DNA of 64,000 nt from Mediterranea massiliensis (GCA_015060695.1 SUYA01000007.1:1-64000), one strand, 5' to 3'; positions 1 to 9,481 are shown, counted from the first letter of the stretch. A program made the numbers and translations. The notes: generated by a model not told the origin, from the letters alone.

Positions 1-121
1 CACTCAATAATACCAATCTTATAATTGGCAAAAATTGGAAAGTAGGGATTTCGAACTGAGGTGGAGCAAATTTTTAATGCACTCGCTTCTGTTTCAAATA
101 ATTTCACTACCTTTGCATCAA

Positions 122-296
122 AGTAGGGACTCGACTCTGTGAGACACTGCAAAATGGTGCAGAAATTAGGTGGAGCAATAGCGGGAGATTACGTTTGTTG
201 CGATTCTATAATGCAAAGATATAGAGCCATTTAGAAATGGAACTCATTTTCTGGTGGCACCACAAAAGAGGTTTTGAAAATTCAAAACCTCTTTTG
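122..296 (+). ncRNA. Candidate small RNA (unassigned)
   Basis: No protein gene is visible in the first 460 bases. A good -7 box (TACCTTTG, 108-115) would start a transcript near 122. It would end at the perfect hairpin plus T-run at 264-300, giving an RNA of about 175 nt. Inside are small perfect hairpins, for example CTGCA/TGCAG at about 148-163 and CCATTT/AAATGG at about 226-239. No clear -33 element is present. The size would suit a housekeeping RNA such as 6S, but the ends are not complementary, so I do not assign a family. Two short imperfect repeats (aagtaggga at 40-48 and 121-129; aggtggagcaa at 59-69 and 168-178) show that part of the region is duplicated. Confidence 0.3.
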
Positions 297-300
297 TTTT
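264..300 (+). terminator. Intrinsic terminator, palindrome copy 1
   Basis: A 32-bp near-perfect palindrome (AAAAGAGGTTTTGAA and its complement) is followed by TTTTATTT. The identical 32 bases recur at 434-465 beside the tRNA gene, so this terminator is duplicated within 170 bp. Confidence 0.7.
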
Positions 301-433
301 ATTTATGAACTATAAATATTTCACGGCTGAAGTATTTGTTCTTTAGACGCAAACAACAAACACTTCACAACGCATTAATTAATAGGCTTACCTATAAATC
401 TTAATAAATAAATCAATTAAGAATATAACACAA

Positions 434-465
434 AAAAGAGGTTTTGAAAATTCAAAACCTCTTTT
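434..465 (-). terminator. Intrinsic terminator of tRNA-Ala, palindrome copy 2
   Basis: Exact duplicate of the hairpin at 264-295. On the minus strand it lies 4 nt past the tRNA 3' end and is followed by a run of T, which fits termination of the tRNA transcript. Confidence 0.75.
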
Positions 466-469
466 GGTG

Positions 470-543
470 TGGAGCGTATGAGACTCGAACTCATCACCTC
501 GACACTGCCAGTGTCGCGCTCTAGCCAGATGAGCTAACGCCCC
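470..543 (-). tRNA. tRNA-Ala (anticodon GGC)
   Basis: On the minus strand the sequence folds as a standard cloverleaf. The acceptor arm GGGGCGT pairs with ACGCTCC and includes the G3:U70 wobble that identifies alanine tRNAs. The anticodon loop is CTGGCAG (anticodon GGC, reading GCC and GCU), and the T-arm carries GTTCGAGTC. The discriminator is A, and CCA is not encoded. A -7 box TATCTTTG (592-585, minus) lies upstream, with a GCGGA/TCCGC hairpin at 559-572 between promoter and tRNA. The terminator follows at 465-434. Confidence 0.93.
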
Positions 544-643
544 AAAATGTCAACGTTTGCGGAGCTATCCGCATTTTGATGGCGCAAAGATAATGGATAT
601 TTCTGAAATAATTGCTATGTTTGCGAAAAAAAATATAGGAAAC

Positions 644-946
644 ATGCTAATTTACAATACAACCTACCATGTAGATGCTGGACAAGAGCAGTATTTTCTG
701 ATTTGGATGCAGGAATTTTACTTGCCCGAAGTAGAGAAAAGCGAGATGTTGAAGTCCCCTAAAATAATGCGTGTATTAAGTCATCGGGACGAAGGTGAAT
801 GCTTTAGTGTACAATTTGAGGTGGAAGATTCGGCAACTTTACATCGTTGGCATAAAGAACAAGGAGTAAAACTGAACGAAGAGTTGGTGAATTTGTTTAA
901 GAATAAAGTAGTGGGATTTCCCACACTAATGGAGATAATAGTGTGA
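644..946 (+). CDS. DUF4286 family small protein
   Basis: A protein of 100 residues beginning [11 protein letters not shown], which resembles the DUF4286 family of small cytoplasmic Bacteroidetes proteins with a ferredoxin-like alpha/beta pattern. Function is unknown. The start at 644 is preferred over the longer in-frame start at 557 because a -7 box (TATGTTTG, 616-623) lies inside that extension and GG-rich bases precede 644. There is no signal peptide or membrane segment. The stop overlaps the GTG start of ruvC by 4 nt, so the two are probably translationally coupled. Family assignment is from remembered sequence pattern and was not searched. Confidence 0.75.
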   Translation: MLIYNTTYHVDAGQEQYFLIWMQEFYLPEVEKSEMLKSPKIMRVLSHRDEGECFSVQFEVEDSATLHRWHKEQGVKLNEELVNLFKNKVVGFPTLMEIIV

Positions 947-1518
947 TTCAGCCCGTAAAGGAAAAAATTATATTAGGTATCGACCCTGGTACAACCATCA
1001 TGGGATATGGGGTATTGCAAGTGGTGGGTACAAAACCCGAAATGATTGCCATGGGGGTAATAGATTTGCGCAAATTTAGCGACCATTACTTGAAGTTGAG
1101 ACACATTCACGAACGGGTATTGGGTATTATAGAGAGCTATCTCCCCGATGAATTGGCCATCGAGGCTCCTTTTTACGGCAAGAATGTTCAATCCATGCTG
1201 AAGTTGGGACGGGCGCAAGGAGTAGCCATGGCGGCCGCATTAAGCAGGGATATACCTATTACAGAATATGCACCTTTAAAAATAAAGATGGCTATCACTG
1301 GTAACGGACAAGCCTCGAAAGAGCAAGTTGCCGACATGTTGCAACGCATGTTGCATCTATCAAAAGAAGATATGCCGACTTTTATGGATGCAACAGATGC
1401 TTTAGGAGCTGCCTATTGTCACTATTTGCAAATGGGACGGCCTACAACAGAAAAGGGGTACAGAGGATGGAAAGATTTCATTAGCAAAAATCCCGGAAAA
1501 ATAAAAAATAGCTTATAG
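943..1518 (+). CDS. ruvC: Crossover junction endodeoxyribonuclease RuvC
   Basis: Holliday-junction resolvase acting with RuvAB in recombinational repair. The 191-aa length is typical. The RNase H-fold acidic residues are all visible: Asp14 in GIDPGT, Glu74 in AIEAPFYG, and Asp149/Asp152 in DATDALGAA, matching the Asp-Glu-Asp-Asp set of E. coli RuvC. The glycine- and basic-rich [15 protein letters not shown] segment is also present. The start is GTG, overlapping the stop of the DUF4286 gene, so translation depends on the upstream gene. The C-terminus has a Lys-rich tail. A pullulanase gene follows after 39 nt, functionally unrelated. Confidence 0.97.
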   Translation: MIQPVKEKIILGIDPGTTIMGYGVLQVVGTKPEMIAMGVIDLRKFSDHYLKLRHIHERVLGIIESYLPDELAIEAPFYGKNVQSMLKLGRAQGVAMAAALSRDIPITEYAPLKIKMAITGNGQASKEQVADMLQRMLHLSKEDMPTFMDATDALGAAYCHYLQMGRPTTEKGYRGWKDFISKNPGKIKNSL

Positions 1519-1557
1519 AAATAAGTTGAGTAACGAACAATAAATAAAAACAATATC

Positions 1558-3555
1558 ATGAATCTGAAAAATTTAGCCGTAATCGGAGTAACCGCAGCCA
1601 CCGTCATGGGTTGCTCTCCATCAAAGAAGGGATACGAATCCTTCGAACTTTATCCTGTCCGTTCGGGTAGCCTCACCGAAATGGCCTATACCCCCGAAGC
1701 AACCGAATTCACTCTATGGGCACCAACTGCCGATGAGGTAAACCTAATGCTTTACGAGACAGGTGACGGAGGAAATGCTTTGGAAACTATCAGCATGAAA
1801 CCGGCAGAAGAAGGCACTTGGTTTGCCAAAATAGAAAAGGACTTGATTGGAAAGTTCTATACTTTCAATGTAAAAGTTGATGGGAAATGGATGGGCGAGA
1901 CACCGGGTATCAATGCACAGGCCGTTGGTGTAAACGGGAAACGTGCCGCCATCATCAATATGGATGCAACTGACCCCGAAGGATGGGCCGAAGACAAACG
2001 CCCTGAACTGAAAAGCCCGGCAGATGTAATCATCTACGAAATGCATCACCGCGACTTCTCCATCGATCCGTCATCAGGCATAGCAAATAAAGGTAAATTC
2101 ATCGCCATGACCGAAGAGGGTACCAAGTCACCTCAAGGATTAGCTACCGGTATCGACCACTTAAAAGAATTAGGGGTAACTCACGTTCATATCCTACCGT
2201 CGTATGACTATGCGTCTGTCGATGAAAGCAAATTGGAAGAGAACAAATACAATTGGGGATACGACCCCGTTAATTACAACGTACCTGACGGTTCGTATGC
2301 CACCGATCCCTACAATCCGGAAAGCCGCATTCGAGAATTCAAGCAAATGGTGCAAGCATTACACAAAGCCGGCATCCGTGTAGTGCTTGATGTAGTATAT
2401 AATCATACATTTAACATAGACGGAAGCAACTTTGAACGCACCGTACCCGGATACTTCTATCGCCAACGCGAAGACGGAAGCTATGCTGATGCATCGGCTT
2501 GCGGCAATGAAACAGCCAGTGACCGTGCTATGATGCGCAAATACATGGTAGAAAGCGTAAAACACTGGATTAATGAATATCACATTGATGGTTTTCGATT
2601 CGACTTAATGGGTATTCACGACATCGAGACTATGAACGAAATACGTAAAGCAGCAAACGAAATAGATCCCACAATATTTATATATGGGGAAGGATGGGCG
2701 GCACAAGCACCACAGTTGCCCAACGAAGAGTTAGCCATGAAAGCCAATACCCATGCTATGCCGGGCATCGCTGCATTCTCTGATGAAATGCGTGATGGTC
2801 TTCGTGGCCCCTTCAATGATAACAAGCAAGGTGCTTTTTTGGCAGGGTTCCCCGGACATGAAGAAAGTATTAAATTCGGCATTGTGGGTGCCATAAAGCA
2901 TCCGCAAGTCAACAACGACTCGGTAAACTATAGTAAAGCACCGTGGGCAGCCGAACCTACCCAAATGATTAGTTATGTGTCTTGCCACGACGATATGTGT
3001 TTAGTTGACCGTTTCAATGCCAGCCTACCAAACACCAATATTGAAGAGATTGCTCGTTTAGATAAATTGGCACAAACTGCCGTATTTACTTCGCAAGGTG
3101 TTCCCTTTATCTATGCTGGCGAAGAGGTTATGCGTGACAAGAAAGGTGTACACAATAGTTATCAAAGTCCAGATTCAATCAATGCCATTGATTGGAATCG
3201 CAAAGACAAAAATCTAAATGTATTCAATTACTACAAAGGTCTTATCAACTTGCGTAAAGCACATCCCGCATTCCGTTTAGGAAATGCAGAATTGGTTCGC
3301 AAACATTTGGAATTCTTACCCGTAAAAGGTAGCAATGTAGTGGCATACCGCTTGAAAGGTCATGCAGGTGGTGATACTTGGGAAGATATTATAGTGATAC
3401 TCAATGCCCGAAAGAATAATGCCAAAGTTGCCATTCCACAAGGCAATTATACCATTGTATGTAAAGAAGGCATCATCAACGAACGTGGACTGGGCAAAGT
3501 AAACGGTGCAGAAGTCATTGTACCAGCCCAATCGGCTATGATTATCTATAAATGA
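1558..3555 (+). CDS. pulA: Type I pullulanase, lipoprotein
   Basis: GH13 debranching enzyme that hydrolyses alpha-1,6 bonds in pullulan and branched maltodextrins. The N-terminus is a lipoprotein signal (hydrophobic stretch, then VMGC), and the residues after Cys (SPSKK) lack the acidic surface-export signal, so a periplasmic face is likely. A CBM48-like domain follows (about residues 35-115). The catalytic barrel contains the pullulanase hallmark YNWGYDP, region I DVVYNHT, region II GFRFDLMGIH (nucleophile Asp), region III GEGW (acid Glu) and region IV SCHDD. The 665-aa length is normal. It follows ruvC by 39 nt and ends at a strong terminator. It may act on products of the two other GH13 enzymes in this window. 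Confidence 0.93.
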   Translation: MNLKNLAVIGVTAATVMGCSPSKKGYESFELYPVRSGSLTEMAYTPEATEFTLWAPTADEVNLMLYETGDGGNALETISMKPAEEGTWFAKIEKDLIGKFYTFNVKVDGKWMGETPGINAQAVGVNGKRAAIINMDATDPEGWAEDKRPELKSPADVIIYEMHHRDFSIDPSSGIANKGKFIAMTEEGTKSPQGLATGIDHLKELGVTHVHILPSYDYASVDESKLEENKYNWGYDPVNYNVPDGSYATDPYNPESRIREFKQMVQALHKAGIRVVLDVVYNHTFNIDGSNFERTVPGYFYRQREDGSYADASACGNETASDRAMMRKYMVESVKHWINEYHIDGFRFDLMGIHDIETMNEIRKAANEIDPTIFIYGEGWAAQAPQLPNEELAMKANTHAMPGIAAFSDEMRDGLRGPFNDNKQGAFLAGFPGHEESIKFGIVGAIKHPQVNNDSVNYSKAPWAAEPTQMISYVSCHDDMCLVDRFNASLPNTNIEEIARLDKLAQTAVFTSQGVPFIYAGEEVMRDKKGVHNSYQSPDSINAIDWNRKDKNLNVFNYYKGLINLRKAHPAFRLGNAELVRKHLEFLPVKGSNVVAYRLKGHAGGDTWEDIIVILNARKNNAKVAIPQGNYTIVCKEGIINERGLGKVNGAEVIVPAQSAMIIYK

Positions 3556-3579
3556 CAATTACCATAAATCAAAAGCCAG

Positions 3580-3612
3580 CAGGTGTATGAGTATTCATAC
3601 ACCTGTTTTTTA
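3580..3612 (+). terminator. Terminator between pulA and antiporter gene
   Basis: Perfect inverted repeat CAGGTGTATGA (3580-3590) with TCATACACCTG (3595-3605), 4-nt loop, then TTTTTTAT on the plus strand. It serves pulA; the converging antiporter gene ends just beyond. Confidence 0.85.
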
Positions 3613-3625
3613 TCCCAACAACACA

Positions 3626-5878
3626 TCAACTATTTTCTTTCAGCAGTCGATACACGTCTTCTTTCTCACCAACGACCCAAAGTACATCTCCTTCCATAAA
3701 CGGTTCGTTCGGATTAGGAGCATGAAGAGTATCACTCTCCCGCTCTACCCCAACTATCAAACATCGATAATTGTAACGTATGCCCGACTCCTGCATGTTT
3801 TTACCCAACATAGGTGAATGTACTCCGACAAGCAATTGACGCAAAATCATTTCTCCTTTCTCAAATGCCCTTTCATCTACTGCCGACACCTGTTGCATAG
3901 CCACACCAAAAGCAGCTTGTTGTTCATCGGTACCTATCACTTGCAATTTATCTGACGGAAACAAACGCATCGATGCACCGGGAATATTAATACGTTTCCT
4001 TCCACGTAATATAGAAACTACATGAACTCCATAACGCCGACCGAAGTTTAATTCAGCCAACGTTTTTCCACCCCACATTGCTTCAGCCGGAAGTTCGTAA
4101 TCGGCTAAATGCAAATCGTGCGAAAGTAACCGACCGGCATAAGCTGGTTTTTTTTCACCCATGTACTCAGCACGAATTTCGCGAGAACGGAGATTCTGAA
4201 AGAAGGTACGTTCTATCATAATGGACTGCTTTTTGAGCATACGCGACATAACCATAAATACCACTAACAACAAAGCAACTCCCAATGCTAACCCAATGGA
4301 TATTTTTGTGAGATTAGCTATTACGAAAACCACAAACACCAATACCAGAATTATGCGTATGACAATAGTTGCCAACAAAGGTGTACGGTTGACACGATTT
4401 TCACGCCAAAGCGTCACAAACTCTTCAGAATGATTTTTCTTTATCATAATAGCCCGCAAAAAAGGAGAGATAAACAAGATTGTGAGCACCGTAGCAACTA
4501 TTGCGCCCCAAGGCGAAGGAATATGATTGGTTAAGAAAGGAGCTAACAGTCTGAAAGAAAGTGCTATTACAGCTATACATACAATAGAATAAACCAATGT
4601 AATACGTACTAAAGCCATTATCAGTCGTCGCCATAAACTCTCGTGATTGATCGTCAACGAACCCAATGTATAACGGTTGACGAATTGCAACCATCTTTCG
4701 GGTAAATGACGATCTGCATATTCAGAAGCAGGTTCTGCCAAACGAATCATATAAGGAGTCAAGAAAGTGGTAATGACCGACACAGCAACCACTATGGGAT
4801 AGAGAAAGGAACTAGTCACTCCCAACGACACCCCTAATGAAGCTATGATAAATGCAAACTCACCGATTTGCGTCAAACTAAATCCGCATTGCATAGCCAA
4901 TTTCAAAGGCTGTCCAGAAAGCAATACCCCCAATGTACCGAAAGTAGCTTGCCCCAGTATAACCGTCAATGTAATGACCACAATAGGAAGGGCATATTCC
5001 ACTATCATGGCCGGTTCGACCATCATTCCCACCGACACGAAGAAAATAGCACCAAACAAATCTTTTACCGGCTTCACCAAATATTCAATTTTTTCTGCTT
5101 CGACGGTTTCGGCCAAAATAGAACCCATAATAAAAGCTCCGAATGCCGGTGAAAAACCGGTATGGGCAGCCATAACCACCATGCCAAAACATAATCCTAA
5201 AGAGACAATAAGCATCGTCTCATCACTCATCAATTTACGCGCTCTCTTTAAAAGTACCGGAATCAGATATATACCCACCACAAACCATAATATCAAAAAA
5301 AACATCAGTTTAGCAATACTCTCAATCATTTCAATTCCCTCAAAATGCTTGCTAACAGCCATTGTAGAAAGCATTACCATCAACACAATGGCTAAAATAT
5401 CTTCCAAAATAAGCACACTGAGTACTAAACTTGCAAATTTTTTCTTCTGCAACCCCATGTCATCAAAAGCTTTATAAATAATGGTTGTAGAAGACATGGC
5501 TATCATTCCACCAAGGAAGATACAATCCATTTGCTTCCAACCAAAAGCAAGCCCTACTCCTATACCAAGCAGTATCATGCAAAAAATAATGGTACAAGCC
5601 GCTATAATTGCAGCACCACCCACCTTCACTATTTTCTTAAAGCTGAATTCTAAACCAAGGGCAAAAAGCAGAAAGATAACGCCAATATCTGCCCAGATCT
5701 TGATGTTAGCGGTATCAATCACCGAAGGTGTATAAACCATGTGCGGGCTTGCCAAAAATCCGGCAACCACATACCCCAACACCAAAGGTTGTCTCAGCTT
5801 TTTAAAGAGCAAGGTCATGATACCTGCACATATCAAAATCAAAGCCAAATCGGCTATTAATGGAGCTAAATGTGACAT
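3626..5878 (-). CDS. CPA2-family cation:proton antiporter with two RCK_C domains
   Basis: Inner-membrane monovalent cation:proton antiporter of the KefB/YbaL type. About 12 hydrophobic segments fill the first ~390 residues, starting LIADLALILICAGIMTLLF, with the family pattern LLFALGLEFSF. A second hydrophobic block of about 4 segments lies near residues 420-540, longer than in KefB itself. The C-terminus holds two TrkA-C/RCK_C-like modules: one containing GRRYGVHVVSILRG, the other at the end (SPMLGKNMQESGIRYNY ... DVLWVVGEKEDV). No RCK_N Rossmann domain is seen, so NAD binding is not expected. The ion (K+ or Na+) cannot be told from sequence. A minus-strand -7 box (TACCTTTG, 5914-5907) lies upstream. 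Confidence 0.85.
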   Translation of the reverse strand: MSHLAPLIADLALILICAGIMTLLFKKLRQPLVLGYVVAGFLASPHMVYTPSVIDTANIKIWADIGVIFLLFALGLEFSFKKIVKVGGAAIIAACTIIFCMILLGIGVGLAFGWKQMDCIFLGGMIAMSSTTIIYKAFDDMGLQKKKFASLVLSVLILEDILAIVLMVMLSTMAVSKHFEGIEMIESIAKLMFFLILWFVVGIYLIPVLLKRARKLMSDETMLIVSLGLCFGMVVMAAHTGFSPAFGAFIMGSILAETVEAEKIEYLVKPVKDLFGAIFFVSVGMMVEPAMIVEYALPIVVITLTVILGQATFGTLGVLLSGQPLKLAMQCGFSLTQIGEFAFIIASLGVSLGVTSSFLYPIVVAVSVITTFLTPYMIRLAEPASEYADRHLPERWLQFVNRYTLGSLTINHESLWRRLIMALVRITLVYSIVCIAVIALSFRLLAPFLTNHIPSPWGAIVATVLTILFISPFLRAIMIKKNHSEEFVTLWRENRVNRTPLLATIVIRIILVLVFVVFVIANLTKISIGLALGVALLLVVFMVMSRMLKKQSIMIERTFFQNLRSREIRAEYMGEKKPAYAGRLLSHDLHLADYELPAEAMWGGKTLAELNFGRRYGVHVVSILRGRKRINIPGASMRLFPSDKLQVIGTDEQQAAFGVAMQQVSAVDERAFEKGEMILRQLLVGVHSPMLGKNMQESGIRYNYRCLIVGVERESDTLHAPNPNEPFMEGDVLWVVGEKEDVYRLLKENS

Positions 5879-5906
5879 ATTAAATTATATTTTCTTATTT
5901 TGAAAA

Positions 5907-5914
5907 CAAAGGTA
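5907..5914 (-). promoter_or_regulatory. Promoter -7 box for antiporter gene
   Basis: TACCTTTG on the minus strand, 29 nt before the start codon. No clear -33 element. Confidence 0.6.
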
Positions 5915-5987
5915 TGTTATTTTTCTGAATGTTTATCCTACAACAAATTTAATTGCTGAAAAATTTCTGTATTCAAAGAATAATACG

Positions 5988-5995
5988 TTACTTTG
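5988..5995 (+). promoter_or_regulatory. Probable promoter of the methylmalonyl-CoA operon
   Basis: TTACTTTG, one mismatch-type variant of TAnnTTTG, 58 nt before the epimerase start. The only reasonable -7 candidate in the divergent gap. Confidence 0.45.
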
Positions 5996-6053
5996 TACAA
6001 TTTTAAAATAATATAAAAACGTCGTATTAATCATTTTTAATAAAATTATAATT

Positions 6054-6473
6054 ATGAAAATCTCACACATTGAACATTTGGGCATTGCCGTAAAAAGTAT
6101 TGAAGAAGCTCTTCCATACTATGAAAATGTATTAGGTCTTAAGTGCTACAACATTGAAACTGTTGAAGATCAAAAGGTTAAGACAGCTTTTTTAAAAGTG
6201 GGCGATGTAAAAATCGAATTACTTGAGCCAACCAGCCCTGAAAGCACTATTGCTAAGTTCATCGAAAAGAACAATGGCAACGGCGGTATGCACCATTTGG
6301 CATTTGCTGTTGAAGATGGCGTTGCAACTGCACTTGCCGATGCCGAAGCTGCAGGTATTCGTTTGATTGACAAGGCTCCTCGCAAAGGTGCCGAAGGTTT
6401 GAACATTGCTTTCCTTCACCCCAAGTCAACTCTTGGTGTGTTGACTGAGCTTTGCGAAAATCCTAACAAGTAA
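6054..6473 (+). CDS. mce: Methylmalonyl-CoA epimerase
   Basis: Vicinal-oxygen-chelate enzyme that interconverts (2R)- and (2S)-methylmalonyl-CoA, the step between the B12-dependent mutase and the decarboxylase in succinate-to-propionate fermentation. It has 139 residues, usual for the family. Metal ligands are recognisable: His8 in HIEHLGIAV, His80 or His81 in GMHHLAF and Glu132 in LTELCE, with two VOC half-repeats. It is first in a five-gene cluster with the decarboxylase subunits, 43 nt before mmdA. The mutase genes are not in the window. Confidence 0.95.
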   Translation: MKISHIEHLGIAVKSIEEALPYYENVLGLKCYNIETVEDQKVKTAFLKVGDVKIELLEPTSPESTIAKFIEKNNGNGGMHHLAFAVEDGVATALADAEAAGIRLIDKAPRKGAEGLNIAFLHPKSTLGVLTELCENPNK

Positions 6474-6516
6474 TTTAATTCAAAATTCAAAATTTATAAT
6501 TCATAATTAAACTCTT

Positions 6517-8070
6517 ATGAGTAACCAACTTGAAAAGATTAAAGAGCTTATCGAGCTTCGCGCTCAGGCTCGTTTGGGTGGTGGTGAAAAAGCCATCGAA
6601 AAACAACACGCTAAGGGCAAATATACTGCTCGCGAACGTATCGCCCAATTGCTCGACGAAGGTAGCTTCGAAGAGATGGACATGTTCGTAAAACACAGAT
6701 GTACTAACTTCGGCCAAGACAAGAAACACTTCTTGGGCGATGGTGTAGTAACCGGTTGCGGTACCATCGAAGGCCGTTTGGTATATGTGTTTGCACAAGA
6801 CTTCACCGTATTCGGTGGTTCTTTGTCTGAAACCATGGCACAAAAGATTTGCAAGGTTATGGATATGGCCATGAAGATGGGTGCGCCTGTTATCGGCATC
6901 AACGACTCGGGTGGTGCTCGTATCCAAGAAGGTATTAACGCCCTTGCAGGATACTCGGAAATCTTCCAACGCAACATCATGGCATCGGGTGTAGTACCTC
7001 AAATCTCTGGTATCTTCGGCCCTTGCGCAGGTGGTGCCGTTTACTCTCCAGCTTTGACCGACTTCACCATCATGCTCGAAGGCGTATCATACATGTTCCT
7101 CACCGGCCCAGCCGTAGTTAAGACCGTTACCGGCGAAGACGTAACACAAGAAGAACTTGGTGGTGCAAGCGTACACGCATCTAAGTCAGGTGTAACCCAC
7201 TTCACCGCAGAAACTGGCGAAGAAGGTTTGGCCATCATCCGCAAGTTGCTCAGCTACATTCCTCAAAATAACTTAGAAGAAGCACCTATCGTAACTTGCA
7301 ACGACCCCATCGACCGTTTGGAAGACTCGTTGAACGAAATCATCCCCGACTCTCCGAACAAACCCTACGACATGTACGAAGTAATCGGTGCTATCGTGGA
7401 CAACGGCGAATTCCTGGAAATCCAAAAGGATTACGCCAAGAACATCATCATCGGTTTCGCTCGCTTCAACGGCCAATCTGTAGGTATCGTTGCCAACCAG
7501 CCTAAGTTCCTGGCAGGTGTATTGGATTGCAACGCATCGCGCAAGGCAGCCCGTTTCGTACGCTTCTGCGACGCCTTCAACATTCCTTTGGTAACACTTG
7601 TCGACGTACCGGGCTTTCTCCCAGGTACCGGTCAGGAATACAACGCCGTAATCCTTCACGGTGCCAAGTTGCTTTACGCATTCGGCGAAGCTACTGTACC
7701 TAAGGTAACCGTTACATTGCGCAAGTCATACGGTGGTTCACACATCGTAATGAGCTGTAAGCAACTCCGTGGCGACATGAACTACGCATGGCCAACTGCC
7801 GAAATCGCCGTAATGGGTGGTGCAGGTGCCGTAGCCGTATTGTATGCTCGTGAAGCTAAGGAACAAGAAAACCCGGCTCAATACCTTGCCGAAAAAGAAG
7901 CCGAATACACCAAGTTGTTCGCTAACCCATACAATGCCGCCAAGTATGGTTACATTGACGATGTTATCGAGCCACGTAACACTCGCTTCCGCATCATTCG
8001 CGCATTGCAACAATTGCAAACCAAGAAATTGACTAACCCGGCTAAGAAGCACGGTAATATTCCATTGTAA
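6517..8070 (+). CDS. mmdA: Methylmalonyl-CoA decarboxylase / acyl-CoA carboxyltransferase subunit alpha
   Basis: Carboxyltransferase subunit that moves the carboxyl group from methylmalonyl-CoA to biotin on the carrier protein. The 517 residues form two crotonase-fold halves with the oxyanion-hole glycines ([26 protein letters not shown] and, in the C-half, [13 protein letters not shown] with GGSHIVM). Family proteins also act as propionyl-CoA carboxylase beta; the adjacent OadB-type membrane subunit and epimerase favour the sodium-pump decarboxylase. Codons are strongly biased to C-ending forms (AAC, ACC, ATC, TTC), suggesting very high expression. Confidence 0.93.
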   Translation: MSNQLEKIKELIELRAQARLGGGEKAIEKQHAKGKYTARERIAQLLDEGSFEEMDMFVKHRCTNFGQDKKHFLGDGVVTGCGTIEGRLVYVFAQDFTVFGGSLSETMAQKICKVMDMAMKMGAPVIGINDSGGARIQEGINALAGYSEIFQRNIMASGVVPQISGIFGPCAGGAVYSPALTDFTIMLEGVSYMFLTGPAVVKTVTGEDVTQEELGGASVHASKSGVTHFTAETGEEGLAIIRKLLSYIPQNNLEEAPIVTCNDPIDRLEDSLNEIIPDSPNKPYDMYEVIGAIVDNGEFLEIQKDYAKNIIIGFARFNGQSVGIVANQPKFLAGVLDCNASRKAARFVRFCDAFNIPLVTLVDVPGFLPGTGQEYNAVILHGAKLLYAFGEATVPKVTVTLRKSYGGSHIVMSCKQLRGDMNYAWPTAEIAVMGGAGAVAVLYAREAKEQENPAQYLAEKEAEYTKLFANPYNAAKYGYIDDVIEPRNTRFRIIRALQQLQTKKLTNPAKKHGNIPL

Positions 8071-8085
8071 TATTTAAAACGAAAA

Positions 8086-9027
8086 ATGAATATGAAAAAA
8101 TTAGGAATACTTATCGTGGCTCTCATAGCCGCAAGCGGTAGCCTCCTTGCACAAGGTGCTACAAGCCTTGTCATCAACGAAGTATTGGTGAACAACAAAA
8201 CCAACTTCCAAGACGACTACGGCTTGCACCATGCTTGGATTGAAATCTTCAATCCAACCTTTGCAACGGTAGATATCCGTAGCTGCTATTTGACAAACGA
8301 TAAGCGCGTATTGGATGAATCATTATCAGCACCCGAGCGTGCTGCAATGATGTACCCTATTCCAAAGGGTGATGTTATGACCAAGATACCGCCTCGCCAA
8401 CACCTGCTTTTCTGGGCAGATGCTGCACCCAAGCGCGGTAACTTCCACTTGAACTTCGAACTCGACTCGGTAGGTCCTAACTGGATTGCCCTCTACGATG
8501 GTAATGCCGTTGACTTGATCGACTCAATCTCTATCCCTGCTCTTCCTGCCGATTGCTCGTACGCATTGAAGCTGGACGGCATCAAGGGAGAATGGAACAT
8601 TGTAGGTATAGGAGATACTTATGTAACTCCAAGCACCAATAACAAGACCTTGGACAAGAACGAAAAGATTGACGGATTCAAGCAATACGACCCACATGGA
8701 TTCGGTATGGCTATCATGGCTATGCTCGTTGTGTTCTTCGGTTTGTTGGTACTTTTCCTCAGCTTCAAGCTCATCGGTAACATCGGTGCAAGCATCGTTA
8801 AGCGAAATGCTATGCGCCACCACGGCATCGACGACCATAAAGAGGCTAAGGCCAAGAACATCGGTGGTGAAAGTGGTGAAGTATTTGCCGCTATTGCTAT
8901 GGCTTTGCACGAATATCAAGAAAATGTTCACGACATTGAAGAGACCATCCTTACTATTAATAAGGTGAAACGCAATTACTCACCATGGAATTCGAAGATT
9001 TACACATTGCGTCAAACCCCGAAATAA
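8086..9027 (+). CDS. Lamin-tail domain protein with OadG-like membrane segment (decarboxylase gamma/delta subunit)
   Basis: A 313-aa protein in the position normally held by the small OadG/MmdD subunit. It has a signal peptide (MNMKKLGILIVALIAASGSLLAQ), then a lamin-tail-like beta domain of about 150 residues (SLVINEVLVNNK ... HAWIEIFNPT ... SIPALPADCSYALKL) predicted outside the cytoplasm. One transmembrane helix follows (GMAIMAMLVVFFGLLVLFLS), then a cytoplasmic tail with FAAIAMALHEYQENVHD, an OadG-like pattern. It probably anchors or assembles the sodium-pumping decarboxylase; the beta domain's role is unknown. An alternative start is the second ATG at 8092. It lies between mmdA and the biotin carrier with short gaps, so it is part of the operon. 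Confidence 0.8.
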   Translation: MNMKKLGILIVALIAASGSLLAQGATSLVINEVLVNNKTNFQDDYGLHHAWIEIFNPTFATVDIRSCYLTNDKRVLDESLSAPERAAMMYPIPKGDVMTKIPPRQHLLFWADAAPKRGNFHLNFELDSVGPNWIALYDGNAVDLIDSISIPALPADCSYALKLDGIKGEWNIVGIGDTYVTPSTNNKTLDKNEKIDGFKQYDPHGFGMAIMAMLVVFFGLLVLFLSFKLIGNIGASIVKRNAMRHHGIDDHKEAKAKNIGGESGEVFAAIAMALHEYQENVHDIEETILTINKVKRNYSPWNSKIYTLRQTPK

Positions 9028-9047
9028 TTTAATAACATTACATAGAC

Positions 9048-9476
9048 ATGAAACAATATAAGTATAAAATCAACGGTAACCTCTACTCTGTAACCGTGAA
9101 CGATATTGAAGACAACGTTGCTCACGTAGAGGTAAACGGAACCCCCTACAACGTAGAGTTGGACAAGCCTATCAAGGTAGCAGCTAAGCCCGTAACTCGT
9201 CCTGCAGCTGCTCCTAAAACCGCCACTGGTGCTCCTGTAGTAACTCGCCCTGCAGCTACCAAGAGCGCAGGTATCAAGTCACCACTTCCAGGTGTTATCC
9301 TTGACATCAAGGTGAAAGAGGGTGATATGGTGAAGAAGGGACAACCTGTTATCATCCTTGAAGCCATGAAAATGGAAAACAACATCAATGCAGACCGCGA
9401 TGGTAAGGTTACTGCTATCAAGGTACAAAAGGGTGAATCAGTACTCGAAGGAACAGACTTAATCATTATTGAATAA
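9048..9476 (+). CDS. mmdC: Biotin carboxyl carrier subunit
   Basis: Carries CO2 on biotin between the alpha subunit and the membrane beta subunit. The 142-residue protein has an N-terminal beta region, a flexible Ala/Pro/Thr-rich linker (about residues 44-75, PVTRPAAAPKTATG) and a C-terminal biotinyl domain. The biotinylation motif is EAMKMEN with Lys108 as the acceptor. The linker is typical of sodium-pump decarboxylase carriers. It starts 20 nt after the preceding gene and ends 5 nt before mmdB. Confidence 0.95.
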   Translation: MKQYKYKINGNLYSVTVNDIEDNVAHVEVNGTPYNVELDKPIKVAAKPVTRPAAAPKTATGAPVVTRPAATKSAGIKSPLPGVILDIKVKEGDMVKKGQPVIILEAMKMENNINADRDGKVTAIKVQKGESVLEGTDLIIIE

Positions 9477-9481
9477 TCGGT

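Noticed and set aside
549..560. AACGTTTGC upstream of the DUF4286 gene, like the GH13 operators
   Set aside because: Only one half of the palindrome matches (TGTCAACGTTTGCG), and it lies in the tRNA leader.
4845..5477. 210-aa plus-strand ORF
   Set aside because: Lies fully inside the antiporter gene in antisense; no promoter and a composition that mirrors the real gene.
6487..7002. 171-aa and 138-aa minus-strand ORFs in mmdA
   Set aside because: Antisense shadows created by the strong codon bias of mmdA.
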